Source: CAYLZN01 sp964387935 (lineage in GTDB: Bacteria > Acidobacteriota > Vicinamibacteria > Vicinamibacterales > JAFNAJ01). From it: a stretch of 64,000 nt of DNA. Under the pieces are notes generated by a model. That model was not told the DNA's origin, ran no database searches, and saw only the letters and a list, made by a program, of their open reading frames with translations. The translations under genes were made by a program, and so were the position numbers. Numbering within the stretch: the first letter of the stretch is position 1; every line of letters begins with the position of its first letter. Below are positions 29,568 through 38,564 of the stretch, piece by piece. The stretch spans positions 1-64,000 of the forward strand of contig CAYLZN010000001.1 in assembly GCA_964387935.1 (NCBI GenBank), written 5' to 3'.

Positions 29568-29888
29568 TCAGTCGAACGCCGGGACGCCCTGCCCCATCGC
29601 ATCGAGCCCGCTGAGCGCGTTGCGCAGCAGGTCGTCTTCCCTGGCCTCCGCCTTCTTGCGTTCGATCGTGCCGGAGAGCCTGGCTATCGATGAAGCCCGC
29701 TGGAATTCCGCCAGCGTGACCCGGATACGCCAGCGGTCGTAGACCCTGGCCAGCAGCCGTCCGGCCCCGGCGAGGTCGCCCCCCACCGCCGGGAACTCGT
29801 CGTCGATGCTCGCCGGTCGCTGCCCGACGATCTCTTCCCACATCGCGGCCACCGCGTGCTCGGTTTCACTTCGTGGCCCGATCACCAT
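29568..29888 (-). CDS. carrier-protein-like (PCP fold) protein lacking the attachment Ser
   Basis: A 106-residue protein whose residues 8-60 follow the peptidyl/acyl carrier pattern: SETEHAVAAMWEEIVG, then DDEFPAVGGDLAGAGRLLARV, then LAEFQRASSIARLSGTI. In working carriers the block is LGGDSL; here it is VGGDLA with Leu39 in the Ser position, so no phosphopantetheine can attach in the usual place. The remaining 40 residues are charged (ERKKAEAREDDLL) and not part of the fold. The ATG at 29888 has a good GGGAGG site. No NRPS/PKS gene is near; it stands convergent to the phosphatase. Confidence 0.65.
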   Translation of the reverse strand: MVIGPRSETEHAVAAMWEEIVGQRPASIDDEFPAVGGDLAGAGRLLARVYDRWRIRVTLAEFQRASSIARLSGTIERKKAEAREDDLLRNALSGLDAMGQGVPAFD

Positions 29889-30232
29889 CGCGATCCCTCC
29901 CCCTGCCCTGGAAACACAGATCCCCGGGCGTGTGCCTGCAAGCTGCGGGCCCGCGTCCCGGCCGCCGGGTGGATCGCTCACGGGGGGGTGCAAGCGGTCT
30001 CACGCGGCGACCAGGTCGGACGCGCTTCGTTCTTTGGACGCTGTCGAGCTGGGCCTGGCCGGCCTGATTTCGCTCATCCTGTCCCACACCCGCATGCGCC
30101 TCGCGCCCGCCCGAAAACGGGCCGATCACGGGGCCATCGACGTCGGATGGAGGAGGCGTGCGCCGAAATGGAACACCCGCGGCGAACAATGTCAGCGCGG
30201 TTGCGACAATCCGGTCGCGGCCGATGCGTCCC
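29889..30232. other. intergenic, nothing recognised
   Basis: About 340 bases upstream of the carrier-like gene. I see no convincing gene, RNA or repeat; reading frames here are open only because of high G+C. It directly adjoins decayed gene ends and may be degenerating sequence. Confidence 0.5.
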
Positions 30233-30430
30233 TCACCGGAGACGCGTGGCGGTCGCGTTGGCCCCGGCGGCCCAGAACACGGAGCCGCTGTCCCAGTGCA
30301 TCGCGCGTTCGACGACGATGGGGGCGGGCCCGCCGCTGGCGGAGCTGAGGCTCTCGACGGTCGCACCGAAGCGACGCAGGGCAGTGGGAGTGGCGTCGAA
30401 GGCGCTCGGGAAGTCGCCATCGATGATGGT
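30233..30430 (-). pseudogene. C-terminal remnant of a secreted Ig-like/propeller-type protein
   Basis: The last 66 codons before a stop read DFPSAFDATPT, RRFGATVESL, PIVVERAMHWDSGSVFWAAG, ANATATRLR. The FGA.VES.....IVVERAMY......WA.GTNA.AT pattern is a common C-terminus in large secreted Acidobacteriota proteins (recalled, not searched). Upstream of about 30430 the similarity stops and the minus-strand frame becomes antisense to another remnant. I infer a 3' fragment left by a deletion or rearrangement. Confidence 0.5.
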
Positions 30431-30464
30431 GGCCCTTCCCCACCCGTCCATCCGCGGCGCCAAC

Positions 30465-30644
30465 ACCATCCGGCTCGTTCCCGAAGAGACCTCCACCCGC
30501 AGCGCCTTCGCCGTAGCCGGCTTCAAATGGAACCTCTTCTCGTCGTGGCTGCTCACGGGAAACGTGTTGTTCCCGCTCAGTGACAGCGGGCTGCGCGCCA
30601 AGGTGGTCCCTGCCCTGGCGCTGGACTACGCGTTCGGTCGCTGA
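30465..30644 (+). pseudogene. C-terminal remnant of an outer-membrane beta-barrel protein
   Basis: The final codons before TGA read AFAVAGFKWNLFSSWLLTGN, VLFPLSDSGLRAK, VVPALALDYAFGR. That resembles the last strands of a transporter-like or OmpA-like barrel, ending in an aromatic near the C-terminus. The open frame extends upstream to 29856 but shows nothing barrel-like there, so only the end survives. It points away from the minus-strand remnant, placing two 3' ends back to back. Confidence 0.45.
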
Positions 30645-30650
30645 CCGCCG

Positions 30651-31886
30651 CTAGCGGCGAATCTCGGCCCGTTCGATGCGCCACCCCGCGGGCGTCGGTC
30701 GCAGTGTGAACTGCCAGCGCCGCGATTCCACCTGCGGATCCTGGCGTCCCACCTGCCGCACGTAGATGGCCCGGCCCTGGCAATCGGCGGTCGCGGAGTC
30801 GGTCCGCGTCACGATGTCGCAGGAGTCGAATTCGATGCGTTGCGACTTGAGATCCGAGAAGGCGCGCGCGAGCGCCGCCTGATCGACGCTCGGCCAGACC
30901 CGCCGCGCCGCCGACGCGTCGAGGGTGCCGTACGCCGCGCGATAGGCCGCCAGCGCGTCGCGCACCTCCGCCTGCGCATCCCGCGGAGCGGGAACCGGAG
31001 TCGGAGAGGCCGGCAGAGCAGCGGCGAGCGGCGGGGGCGCGGCCGCGGGTGGAACTGTCGCGGGCGGCACGATCGGCTGACTGGCGGGCGCGCCCTCTCG
31101 GGGGTTGCTCCGGTCCGGACCTGAAGCAGCCGCCGCCGAAGGCGCGGACGGAACGGGGAGTGCCGGCGGTCTGGTGTCAGGCGCAGCGGTGGGCGCGGCG
31201 TTCGGCAGCGGACGTGTCAATGGCGCTGACGAGGGGGGCGACTCCGCCACACCCACCGGCCCTGGCGCAACATCAGGAGGTGCAGGCATGGAAGGCGCAG
31301 GTGATCCCTCCCCAGGCGGCGCCTCCGCCCGTGGCCCACCCGGCATCGGTGCCCCACCACCGGAGGGGGACGTTGCGGATTGCCAGGTCAGAAATGCGGC
31401 TCCGACCAGGAGCACGAGGCTCGCGGCAACGGCCAGCACACGACCCACGCCGAGGCGACGGCCGGGCGCAGGCACATTCTCCCTCGCCTCGACGGCACCC
31501 TGATCCAGCAGCGTGGGCAGGGCTGGCACGACGTCGGACACAGGGGGTGCGGCGGTCGGCAAGGCGGGCGCCTGAGGCAACGCCTCCTCGTCCTCCTCCG
31601 GCGGCGGCCAGACGAGTTGGGACTCGGGACGGCTGGCCGTGGTGGGTGCGGGCGCCTTGTGCGTCCCGGGGCTGGGGCCGGGCACATAGCGGGGCGCGCC
31701 GACCGGCGGCGTTCGTGGGGCCCTGGAGCGAGGCCTCGACGGCGGGCTCGACTCGGTCGGCGCCCTCAGTTCGTAGACCTGGAGCGCCTCGAGATCTTCG
31801 GCCGAAGGCGGCCACGCGAGCGTAGGAGGCCCGGCCGCGCCGGGTCCGTCACCGTCACCCGACGAGCCGCCGACACTGCGTTTCAC
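30651..31886 (-). CDS. Pro-rich single-pass membrane protein with NTF2-like C-terminal domain
   Basis: A 411-residue protein I do not recognise as a named family. Residues 1-145 are charged and Pro-rich; a single helix follows (VLAVAASLVLLVGAAFLTW). A long Pro/Ala-rich linker (about 170-300) leads to a folded C-terminal domain of about 100 residues: VRDALAAYRAAYGTLDASAARRVW, then CDIVTRTDSATADCQGRA, WQFTLRP, GWRIERAEIRR. This domain has the helix-then-strands pattern of NTF2/SnoaL-like folds and two Cys that may pair. Topology suggests a cytoplasmic N-terminus and periplasmic C-terminus. The start is GTG 31886; TATACT at 31925-31930 on the same strand is a likely -10. Confidence 0.65.
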   Translation of the reverse strand: MKRSVGGSSGDGDGPGAAGPPTLAWPPSAEDLEALQVYELRAPTESSPPSRPRSRAPRTPPVGAPRYVPGPSPGTHKAPAPTTASRPESQLVWPPPEEDEEALPQAPALPTAAPPVSDVVPALPTLLDQGAVEARENVPAPGRRLGVGRVLAVAASLVLLVGAAFLTWQSATSPSGGGAPMPGGPRAEAPPGEGSPAPSMPAPPDVAPGPVGVAESPPSSAPLTRPLPNAAPTAAPDTRPPALPVPSAPSAAAASGPDRSNPREGAPASQPIVPPATVPPAAAPPPLAAALPASPTPVPAPRDAQAEVRDALAAYRAAYGTLDASAARRVWPSVDQAALARAFSDLKSQRIEFDSCDIVTRTDSATADCQGRAIYVRQVGRQDPQVESRRWQFTLRPTPAGWRIERAEIRR

Positions 31887-32000
31887 CTCGAGTGCCGCCT
31901 GGGAATCATGGACCCTTCCCTGTCAGTATACAGGCGCCCTCGGCCCGGGCCTCTCCAGGCGACCATCGAAGATCGTGAACGTGTCCGAGCCCGGCGCACG

Positions 32001-32006
32001 CATAAT
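32001..32006 (+). promoter_or_regulatory. -10-like CATAAT 6 nt before the VWFA-type start
   Basis: CATAAT ends at 32006 and the GTG start is 32013 with no Shine-Dalgarno between, consistent with leaderless expression. The -35 is not obvious. Confidence 0.45.
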
Positions 32007-32012
32007 GGCTGC

Positions 32013-34127
32013 GTGAGCAGACTCCTGCCCGGCGTCGTCCTGTGTGCGCTCGTCCTGCAGCCGGCGGCGAGTCCGGCGCAGCCTCCGCCCTCCGAGCAGC
32101 GACCCGCACAACCGCCCCGGTTCCGCGCAGGGACCGCGTTCGTGCGAGTGGACGTGTACCCGACGAAGGACGGCGTCATCGTTCCCGATCTCGCCGCGGG
32201 TGATTTCGAACTGTTCGAGGACGGGGTCCGCCAGACCATCGACACCGTCGAGCGCATCGTCATCTCGCAGCGCACGACGGGCGAGACGCGACGCGAGCCC
32301 AACACGGTCGCGGAATCGCGCGCGATGGCCGCCGAGCCGAACGCCCGCGTGTTCGTGCTGTTCCTCGACACCTATCACACGGGGATCGCCGGTTCGCACC
32401 GCATGCGGACCGCCATCACGCGCTTCCTCGAGCGCGTCCTCGGACCGGACGATCTCGTGGGCGTGATGACACCGGAGATGTCCGCCGCGGACGTCACGCT
32501 GGCCCGTCGTACCCAGGTGCTCGAGGGCTTCCTGCGGGACCAGTGGAACTGGGGTCGTCGAGATTCGATCACGAACCGCGATCCGGAGGAAGTGGAGTAC
32601 GAGAACTGCTACCCGGACTCGGATTCCGCCGTCAAGGGGGTGGCCCGCGAGATGATCGAGCGCCGCCGCGAGGGACTCGCCCTGAATGCCGTGGAGGACC
32701 TCGTCCGCTGGCTCGAGGGCGTCCGCGAAGAACGCAAGGCGGTGTTGCTCATCAGCGAGGGGTGGCGCCTGCTCCGTCCGAACCAGACGCTCACCCGCGC
32801 GGACAGCCAGGGCGTGCCTCCGCCCCCCGCGATCGGGACGACGCCGGGGGGTCGGCTCACGACGGACCGCGGGCGCTCACCTGGCTACACGTCGAGAAAC
32901 GACTGCGAAGCGGACCGCCAGCGGCTGGCCTACGCAGACGACTGGCAGCAGTTCATGGACCTGCTGGATCGCGCCAACCGAGCGAACGTGAGCTTCTACC
33001 CCGTGGACCCGCGCGGACTGCCGGTGTTCGACACCTCGATTGCCGGCGAGCCCGGCTCGCCCGACATGATCCCGCTCGAGCAGGACCAGGCACGGCTGCG
33101 GTCGCGACTCGACACCCTGCGCACGCTGGCGGACGCCACCGACGGCCAGGCGGTGATGGGCAGCAACGACGTCGAGCGCGGTCTCTCGCGCATTGTCTCG
33201 GACATGACCTCGTACTATCTGCTCGGTTACTCCTCGACCAACGCAGCGCTCGACGGCAAGTTCCGGTCGATCAAGGTGCGTGTATCGCGCCCCGGCGTCG
33301 AGGTGCGCGCGCGTCGCGGCTACCGGGCCGCGACGCCCAGCGAGGTCGAGGCCCTGACGACAGCCGCCGGCGGCGGGGCGGGGACCACCGCACCGACCGC
33401 GTTCGATGAGGCCATGGGCGTCCTTGCGAGCGCCAGCACGGCAGGGCGCTTGTCCACGCACCTTGCGTGGACGCCAACGCCCTTGGCGGGCTCGCCTGAA
33501 GCGGCGACGCTCTGGGCGACCATCGAACTCGATCCGACCGTCGCCAGGGGCGCAGACTGGACGAGCGGGTGGTCCGCGGACGTCACCGTCACCGGCGCGG
33601 ACGGATCCCAGATCGTCCAGCGCCGCGAGAGCGTCACGTCAGGCGAGCGGCTCGTGCGGCTCGAGTTCGCGGGCGTGTCGCTGCCTTCCGGCGAACTCAC
33701 CGCCAGGGTCAGACTGGCGCCCGCGGCGGGTGGACTCCCGTTCACCGACGTCGCACGCGTCACAGTACGCGCCGCGCCGCCACGGACCGGCGAGCCGCGG
33801 CTCGCCCGGCGCAATCAAACCACCGGCGCACGATGGGTGCCCACGGCCGATCGACGGTTCCGACGTGCCGATCGTCTGCGGGTCGAACTGACGCTGCCGC
33901 CAGGGACGAGCGTCAAGGCGGTCGAGATGCTGGACCAGCGGGGCTCGCCGTTTCAGATGCCGGTCTCTTTTACGCCAACCCCCGGCACGGGATCAGAGGG
34001 CCTGACGGGCGGCGTGGCCGACCTGTCCCTGGCTCCGTTCGCCCCAGGCGACTACGCGGTGCGCGTGACGCTTGAAGCCCCCGGGGGAGCGCGGCAGATG
34101 TTCGTGCCGTTTCGCGTCGTTCCGTAG
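32013..34127 (+). CDS. secreted VWFA-related Acidobacterial-type protein
   Basis: A 704-residue exported protein of the VWFA-related Acidobacterial domain group (TIGR03436 type). A signal peptide (VSRLLPGVVLCALVLQPAA) leads to FVRVDVYPTKDGVIVPDLAA, FELFEDGVRQTIDTVE, the VWA core RVFVLFLDTYHTGIAG, and the later block ANVSFYPVDPRGLPVFD, TLADATDGQAVMGSND, SYYLLGYSSTN, RSIKVRVSRPGVEVRARRGY. The usual DxSxS metal site is not intact (LDTYHTG), as is common in this group. The last 250 residues are beta-rich. Function is unknown; protein-protein binding outside the cell is likely. The symporter gene begins at the very next base. Confidence 0.85.
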   Translation: MSRLLPGVVLCALVLQPAASPAQPPPSEQRPAQPPRFRAGTAFVRVDVYPTKDGVIVPDLAAGDFELFEDGVRQTIDTVERIVISQRTTGETRREPNTVAESRAMAAEPNARVFVLFLDTYHTGIAGSHRMRTAITRFLERVLGPDDLVGVMTPEMSAADVTLARRTQVLEGFLRDQWNWGRRDSITNRDPEEVEYENCYPDSDSAVKGVAREMIERRREGLALNAVEDLVRWLEGVREERKAVLLISEGWRLLRPNQTLTRADSQGVPPPPAIGTTPGGRLTTDRGRSPGYTSRNDCEADRQRLAYADDWQQFMDLLDRANRANVSFYPVDPRGLPVFDTSIAGEPGSPDMIPLEQDQARLRSRLDTLRTLADATDGQAVMGSNDVERGLSRIVSDMTSYYLLGYSSTNAALDGKFRSIKVRVSRPGVEVRARRGYRAATPSEVEALTTAAGGGAGTTAPTAFDEAMGVLASASTAGRLSTHLAWTPTPLAGSPEAATLWATIELDPTVARGADWTSGWSADVTVTGADGSQIVQRRESVTSGERLVRLEFAGVSLPSGELTARVRLAPAAGGLPFTDVARVTVRAAPPRTGEPRLARRNQTTGARWVPTADRRFRRADRLRVELTLPPGTSVKAVEMLDQRGSPFQMPVSFTPTPGTGSEGLTGGVADLSLAPFAPGDYAVRVTLEAPGGARQMFVPFRVVP

Positions 34128-35747
34128 GTGCTCCTGCCGCGCATGCGTGACGCCCCCGTCGCTGGACGGACTGTACGGCCTGTTGGGACACGCGTGTCCC
34201 GGGCTGGCGTACTCGTCCTGATGGCGCTGGCCGCGATCACGGTCATCCTGGCCTCGCGGAGCCCGAACCCGCACTGGGGTGGCCTGATGGCCATGGGTGT
34301 GTTCTACGCCGCGACGTACGCGCTGGGCGTGTGGGCGTCCGCGCGCCGCGAAAGCGGCAGCTTCAGCGACATGGCGCTTGCGGGACGACGGCTCGGCCCC
34401 GCGGTGGGCGTGTTCACGATGACCGCGACGTGGGTCGATGGCGGCTATGTGAACGGCACGGCCGAGGCGACCTACGCCGCCGGCCTGATCCACGTGCAGG
34501 CGCCCTGGGGCTACGCGCTCAGCCTCGTACTGGGGGGGCTGTTCTTTGCCCCGATCATGCGCCGCCACTGCTTCACCACCCTGCTCGATCCGTTCGAGCA
34601 GCGCTTCGGCAAGAAGGCCGCGGCCTTGCTGTACCTGCCGGCCCTCACGGGCGAAGTGTTCTGGACGAGCGCGATCCTCATGGCGCTCGGCACGACGTTC
34701 GGGCTCATCCTCGACCTGGACTTCTCGTGGTCGATCGTGCTCTCGGCAGCGATCGTCATTGCCTACACCATGAGCGGCGGGCTGTGGGCGGTGGCGATCA
34801 CCGATGTCGCCCAGTTGCTGGTGCTCGTTGTCGGCCTGTGGCTCGTCGTCCCGTTCGTCGCGCGCGAGGTCGGGGGCCTTGGGCCGGCGTGGGAGGTCTA
34901 CCGGGCCCATTTCCGTGAAGCCACCGCCCCGGTGAACTGGTGGGCGTGGTGGGATTCCGCGCTGCTGCTCGTGTTCGGGGGGATTCCCTGGCACGTCTAC
35001 TTCCAGCGGGTGCTCGGTGCGCGTGACGCGCGGACGGCTCGACGACTGTCGGTCCTTGCGGGCGGCGCCTGCGCGGTGGCCGCGGTGGCGCCACTGCTCA
35101 TCGGCATCCTGGCCCGTGCGGTCGACTGGGGAGCCCGCGGACTGCCGCCGCCCGAGGCGGCACTCGTGCTGCCCACGGTGCTCCGGGAACTGACGCCGCC
35201 GGTCGTTGGCGCCCTCGGCCTCGGCGCGGTGGCTGCGGCAGTCATGTCCTCGATGGACTCCTCGATCCTCTCGGCCTCGTCGATGGCCGCATGGAACGTC
35301 TACCGCCCGCTCGTGAGGCCCGAGGCCACGTCGGCTCATCTCGCCGCGGTCGTCCAGCGCACGGTGCTCGTGGTCGGCGTGGCCGCGACGCTGATGGCGA
35401 TCCGCGTGCGCAGCGTCTACACCTTCTGGGTCCTGTGCAGCGACCTCGTGTACTGCATCCTGTTCCCGCAACTCGTGCTGGCGTTGTGGGACCCGCGCGC
35501 CAACCGCTGGGGCTCCTATGCGGGCATGGCGCTGGCCTTCCTGCTGCGCCTCGGCGCTGGTGAGCCACTGCTGGGCCTGCCGAGGCTCCTGCCGCTGCCG
35601 ACCGACCCGTCAGGCGTCCCGACGCTGCCCTTCAAGACCCTCGTGATGCTGACCGGCCTCGCCACCATCTGGGTCGTGTCGCGGATGACGGGCAGGTGGT
35701 GTCCAGCGCGCCCACTCGTCGCGCGCGATGCGTCGCGCGGGCGCTGA
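34128..35747 (+). CDS. SSS symporter, high-affinity choline transporter-like
   Basis: A 539-residue sodium:solute symporter with about 13 membrane helices that resembles animal-type choline transporters (SLC5A7/CHT) more than sugar symporters. The matching blocks are TATWVDGGYVNGTAEATYA, LGGLFFAPIMRRHCFTTLLD, PFEQRFGKKAAALLYLPAL, GEVFWTSAILMALG and LLLVFGGIPWHVYFQRVLGA. I infer choline or a similar quaternary amine as substrate. The start could be GTG 34128 (touching the upstream stop), ATG 34143, or GTG 34197, which opens just before the first helix. No betaine or choline catabolic gene is adjacent. Confidence 0.82.
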   Translation: MLLPRMRDAPVAGRTVRPVGTRVSRAGVLVLMALAAITVILASRSPNPHWGGLMAMGVFYAATYALGVWASARRESGSFSDMALAGRRLGPAVGVFTMTATWVDGGYVNGTAEATYAAGLIHVQAPWGYALSLVLGGLFFAPIMRRHCFTTLLDPFEQRFGKKAAALLYLPALTGEVFWTSAILMALGTTFGLILDLDFSWSIVLSAAIVIAYTMSGGLWAVAITDVAQLLVLVVGLWLVVPFVAREVGGLGPAWEVYRAHFREATAPVNWWAWWDSALLLVFGGIPWHVYFQRVLGARDARTARRLSVLAGGACAVAAVAPLLIGILARAVDWGARGLPPPEAALVLPTVLRELTPPVVGALGLGAVAAAVMSSMDSSILSASSMAAWNVYRPLVRPEATSAHLAAVVQRTVLVVGVAATLMAIRVRSVYTFWVLCSDLVYCILFPQLVLALWDPRANRWGSYAGMALAFLLRLGAGEPLLGLPRLLPLPTDPSGVPTLPFKTLVMLTGLATIWVVSRMTGRWCPARPLVARDASRGR

Positions 35748-35757
35748 GCCCGGCTGC

Positions 35758-35763
35758 TATACT
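35758..35763 (+). promoter_or_regulatory. -10-like TATACT 8 nt before the S9 peptidase start
   Basis: TATACT ends at 35763 and the ATG is 35772 with no ribosome-binding site. A leaderless transcript is likely. Confidence 0.5.
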
Positions 35764-35771
35764 CCGCGTCG

Positions 35772-38051
35772 ATGTCGAACCCGCTCCCGCTGTGCGCGTG
35801 TCTTCGTCCTGCGGCGGCCGTTCTGATCACACTGGCTGCCCTGTGGCCCGCGACCACCCGGCTGAACGCCCAGCCGCCCGCCAGCGTCCAGGCGCCCAGT
35901 GCGACGTCCACACCCGCCCTCACCGTCGACTGGATCTTCGGCGAGGACGGCCAGTCCATCTCGCGCTTGCCCGCCACGCAATGGCTGGACGACGGCTCGC
36001 TGCTGCTGCTCGATGGCACCCGGCCCGACGTCGAGCGGACGTTCGAACGCATCGACCCTGCGACCGGTGAGCGGCGGCCGCTGCTCGACATGGCGCGCGC
36101 CATCGCCAGCCTCCGCCTGCTGGTCAGCGATGCCGACGTGAAGAAGACTCTCGCGTGGCCGGCCGCCATCGACCGCGCGGGCTCACGCGCGCTGTATGTC
36201 TTCAACGGCGACGTGTTCCTCCTCGACTTCGGGACGGCGACGTTCAGACGCCTGACGACGTCGGACGCGGAGGAGAAGTCCGTCAGCTTCTCGCCGGATG
36301 GCACTCGGGTCGCATTCGTCCGCGGTCACGACCTGTACGTGATGCTCCTCCCATCGGGCAGCGAGGTCCGCCTCACCAGGGATGGTTCGGACACCATTCT
36401 GAACGGCACGCTGTCCTGGGTGTACTGGGAGGAGATCTTCGCCCGCCGCGACATCGGCTACTGGTGGGCGCCGGATTCATCGGCGCTCGCGTTCCTGCGC
36501 ACCGACGAGTCACCCGTGGCCGTGTCGACGTTCGTGGACTTCGCGCCCGCGACGCCGCGCGTCATCCGCCAGCGCTACCCGAAGGCCGGCACGCCGAACC
36601 CCATGGTCCGCGTGGGCCTCGTCCAGGCCGACGGCTCGAAGACGCGGTGGGTGAACATCGACGATCGACCCTACGAGTACGTCGCGCGCGTGCAGTGGCT
36701 GCCCGACAGCCGCCACGTGAGCGTGCAGACCCTGACGCGCGCGCAGACCGAGCTGGGGCTCTATGTCGTGGATCGAGAGACCGGGATGGCTACCCGCATC
36801 CTCACCGAAACCGACCCCGGGTGGGTGAACCTGCACGACGACCTGCGCTTCCTCGCCGACGGCCGCCATTTCCTGTGGGTCTCTGAACGCGACGGCTATC
36901 AGCATCTGTATCGCTACACGCTCGACGGCCGGCTGGTGAATCAGGTCACACGCGGCGCCTGGGCGCTCGCGTCGGCGGGCGGCGGGGTCTACTGGCTGCG
37001 TCAGTCGGTGGTCGGCGTGGACGAGAAGAACGACTGGATCTACTTCACGAGCCTGGAGCACTCGTCGGTTGAGCGCCACCTGTATCGCATCCGCCCGGAC
37101 GGCAGCGGCATGACCCGCCTCACCAGCGAGACCGGCACCCATCGCATTGCGATGTCGCCCGACACTCGGTTCTTCCTGGATCGCTTCTCCAGCGCGCGCA
37201 CGCTGCCCGTCATGGCCCTCCGCCGCACCGACGGGCCGCGCGTCACGGAACTCGCCAGGGCCCGCACGGACCTGCTGTCACAGCTGCCCGTGCAGTTCCC
37301 CGAGCTGTCCACCATTCCGGCAGCCGACGGCTTCGCCATGCCCGCCGCCATCCTGAAGCCGGGCGGCTTCGATTCCGCGCGCAGGTACCCGGTGATCCTC
37401 TATGTCTACGGCGGGCCGTCGGCGCCGACGGTGAGCAATGCCTGGGACAACGACCTGCTGTTCGACCAGCTCCTCCTGGACGCCGGTTTCGTCGTGGTGC
37501 GGGTGGACAACCGTTCGGCCACGGGGATCAGCAAGCGCCTCGAGAACGTGATCCTGAAATCCTCCGGCGAACCCGAAACCGACGATCTCGTCGCGGCCGC
37601 CAGGTGGCTCAAGGCGCAGCCGTGGGTGGACCCGGCGCGGGTAGGCGTCTGGGGGTGGAGCGGCGGGGGCACGATGACCTTGAACCTCATGACGCGCTCG
37701 ACGGAGTTCAAGGCCGGCATCGCCGTGGCGGCGGTGACCGACTGGCACTACTACGATTCGAAATGGGCGGAGGCGTTCATGAGGCGCCCGGAGGACAACC
37801 CCGAGGGCTACGAGCGGACGTCGCTGGTCAAGCGGGCGGGCCAGTTGCACGGGCACCTGCTGCTGGTGCACGGCACCTACGACGACAACGTGCATCCCCA
37901 GAACGTCTTCGCGTTCATCGACGCCCTGGTCGCCGCCGACAAGCCCTTCGAGGTGATGATGTACCCCATGCGCAAGCACGGGATCGACGACGACTCGGCG
38001 ACCGTGCACCTCTACAAGCACATGCTCGCGTTCTGGCGCCGTGCGCTATGA
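35772..38051 (+). CDS. S9 family peptidase, dipeptidyl peptidase IV-like
   Basis: A 759-residue exported serine peptidase that would remove N-terminal dipeptides. A signal peptide (to about residue 33, RLNAQ) is followed by a beta-propeller (SDAEEKSVSFSPDGTRVAFV, WAPDSSALAFLRTDES) and the S9B Glu-Glu substrate-binding motif in WVYWEEIFA. The C-terminal alpha/beta-hydrolase domain has YVYGGP, and the catalytic triad Ser630 (GWSGGG), Asp704 (HGTYDDNV) and His736 (MRKHGIDD). All are intact. Its stop codon overlaps the end of the convergent SnoaL-like gene by 6 nt. Confidence 0.92.
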   Translation: MSNPLPLCACLRPAAAVLITLAALWPATTRLNAQPPASVQAPSATSTPALTVDWIFGEDGQSISRLPATQWLDDGSLLLLDGTRPDVERTFERIDPATGERRPLLDMARAIASLRLLVSDADVKKTLAWPAAIDRAGSRALYVFNGDVFLLDFGTATFRRLTTSDAEEKSVSFSPDGTRVAFVRGHDLYVMLLPSGSEVRLTRDGSDTILNGTLSWVYWEEIFARRDIGYWWAPDSSALAFLRTDESPVAVSTFVDFAPATPRVIRQRYPKAGTPNPMVRVGLVQADGSKTRWVNIDDRPYEYVARVQWLPDSRHVSVQTLTRAQTELGLYVVDRETGMATRILTETDPGWVNLHDDLRFLADGRHFLWVSERDGYQHLYRYTLDGRLVNQVTRGAWALASAGGGVYWLRQSVVGVDEKNDWIYFTSLEHSSVERHLYRIRPDGSGMTRLTSETGTHRIAMSPDTRFFLDRFSSARTLPVMALRRTDGPRVTELARARTDLLSQLPVQFPELSTIPAADGFAMPAAILKPGGFDSARRYPVILYVYGGPSAPTVSNAWDNDLLFDQLLLDAGFVVVRVDNRSATGISKRLENVILKSSGEPETDDLVAAARWLKAQPWVDPARVGVWGWSGGGTMTLNLMTRSTEFKAGIAVAAVTDWHYYDSKWAEAFMRRPEDNPEGYERTSLVKRAGQLHGHLLLVHGTYDDNVHPQNVFAFIDALVAADKPFEVMMYPMRKHGIDDDSATVHLYKHMLAFWRRAL

Positions 38052-38468
38052 GGGCTTGATCTTGAGCGCGCCCGCCTTGACCAGCGCGCCCGAGAAGTCG
38101 AACACGTGACGGGCCGAGACGATGCCGCCCGGCGACACGACGTACTCGGCGGCTCCCACCATGGTCACGCGCGTGCCGGGCCTGGCGTCGCCGAAGAACG
38201 GTCCGGCGACGGTGCCCTGGAAGTTCCAGAAGAGCGCCACGCGATCGCCGTCGATGATCGGTGGGTCCCAGTCGAAGACCATGTCCGGAAACGCCGTGAA
38301 CCAGTAGCGGTAGACCTCCTGGATCCGCTCGCGCGGTGAGACCTTGCCCACCGCCGGGCTTTCGAAGGTGCCGTTGGCCTCGTGGGTCGCTGCGAGACGT
38401 ACCGGATCGCGGCTGGCGAACGCCGCGCGATGTTGCTCGAGCAGGGACTCGATGTCTTGTCGGGTCAT
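38046..38468 (-). CDS. SnoaL-like (NTF2-fold) polyketide-cyclase-type protein
   Basis: A 140-residue single-domain NTF2-fold protein of the SnoaL/ester-cyclase type. The pattern is an N-terminal helix with LLEQHRAAFASRDPVRLAATH, then GTFESPAVGKVSPRERIQEVYRYWFTAFPDMVFDWDPPIIDGD, the WNFQGTVAGPFFG strand and a His-containing end (VSARHVFDFSGALVKAG). Actual reaction is unknown; many such proteins are not cyclases. A GAGGAG ribosome-binding site precedes ATG 38468. It is convergent with, and overlaps, the S9 peptidase end. Confidence 0.8.
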   Translation of the reverse strand: MTRQDIESLLEQHRAAFASRDPVRLAATHEANGTFESPAVGKVSPRERIQEVYRYWFTAFPDMVFDWDPPIIDGDRVALFWNFQGTVAGPFFGDARPGTRVTMVGAAEYVVSPGGIVSARHVFDFSGALVKAGALKIKPS

Positions 38469-38564
38469 CGCGTGCTCCTCGCTCCGCGTCGGGCGCGGCC
38501 TGGCATGAAGGATGATCTCTCCGGATTATACGCGCGCCAGGGCCCCGGGGGTTCCTCGGCGCTC

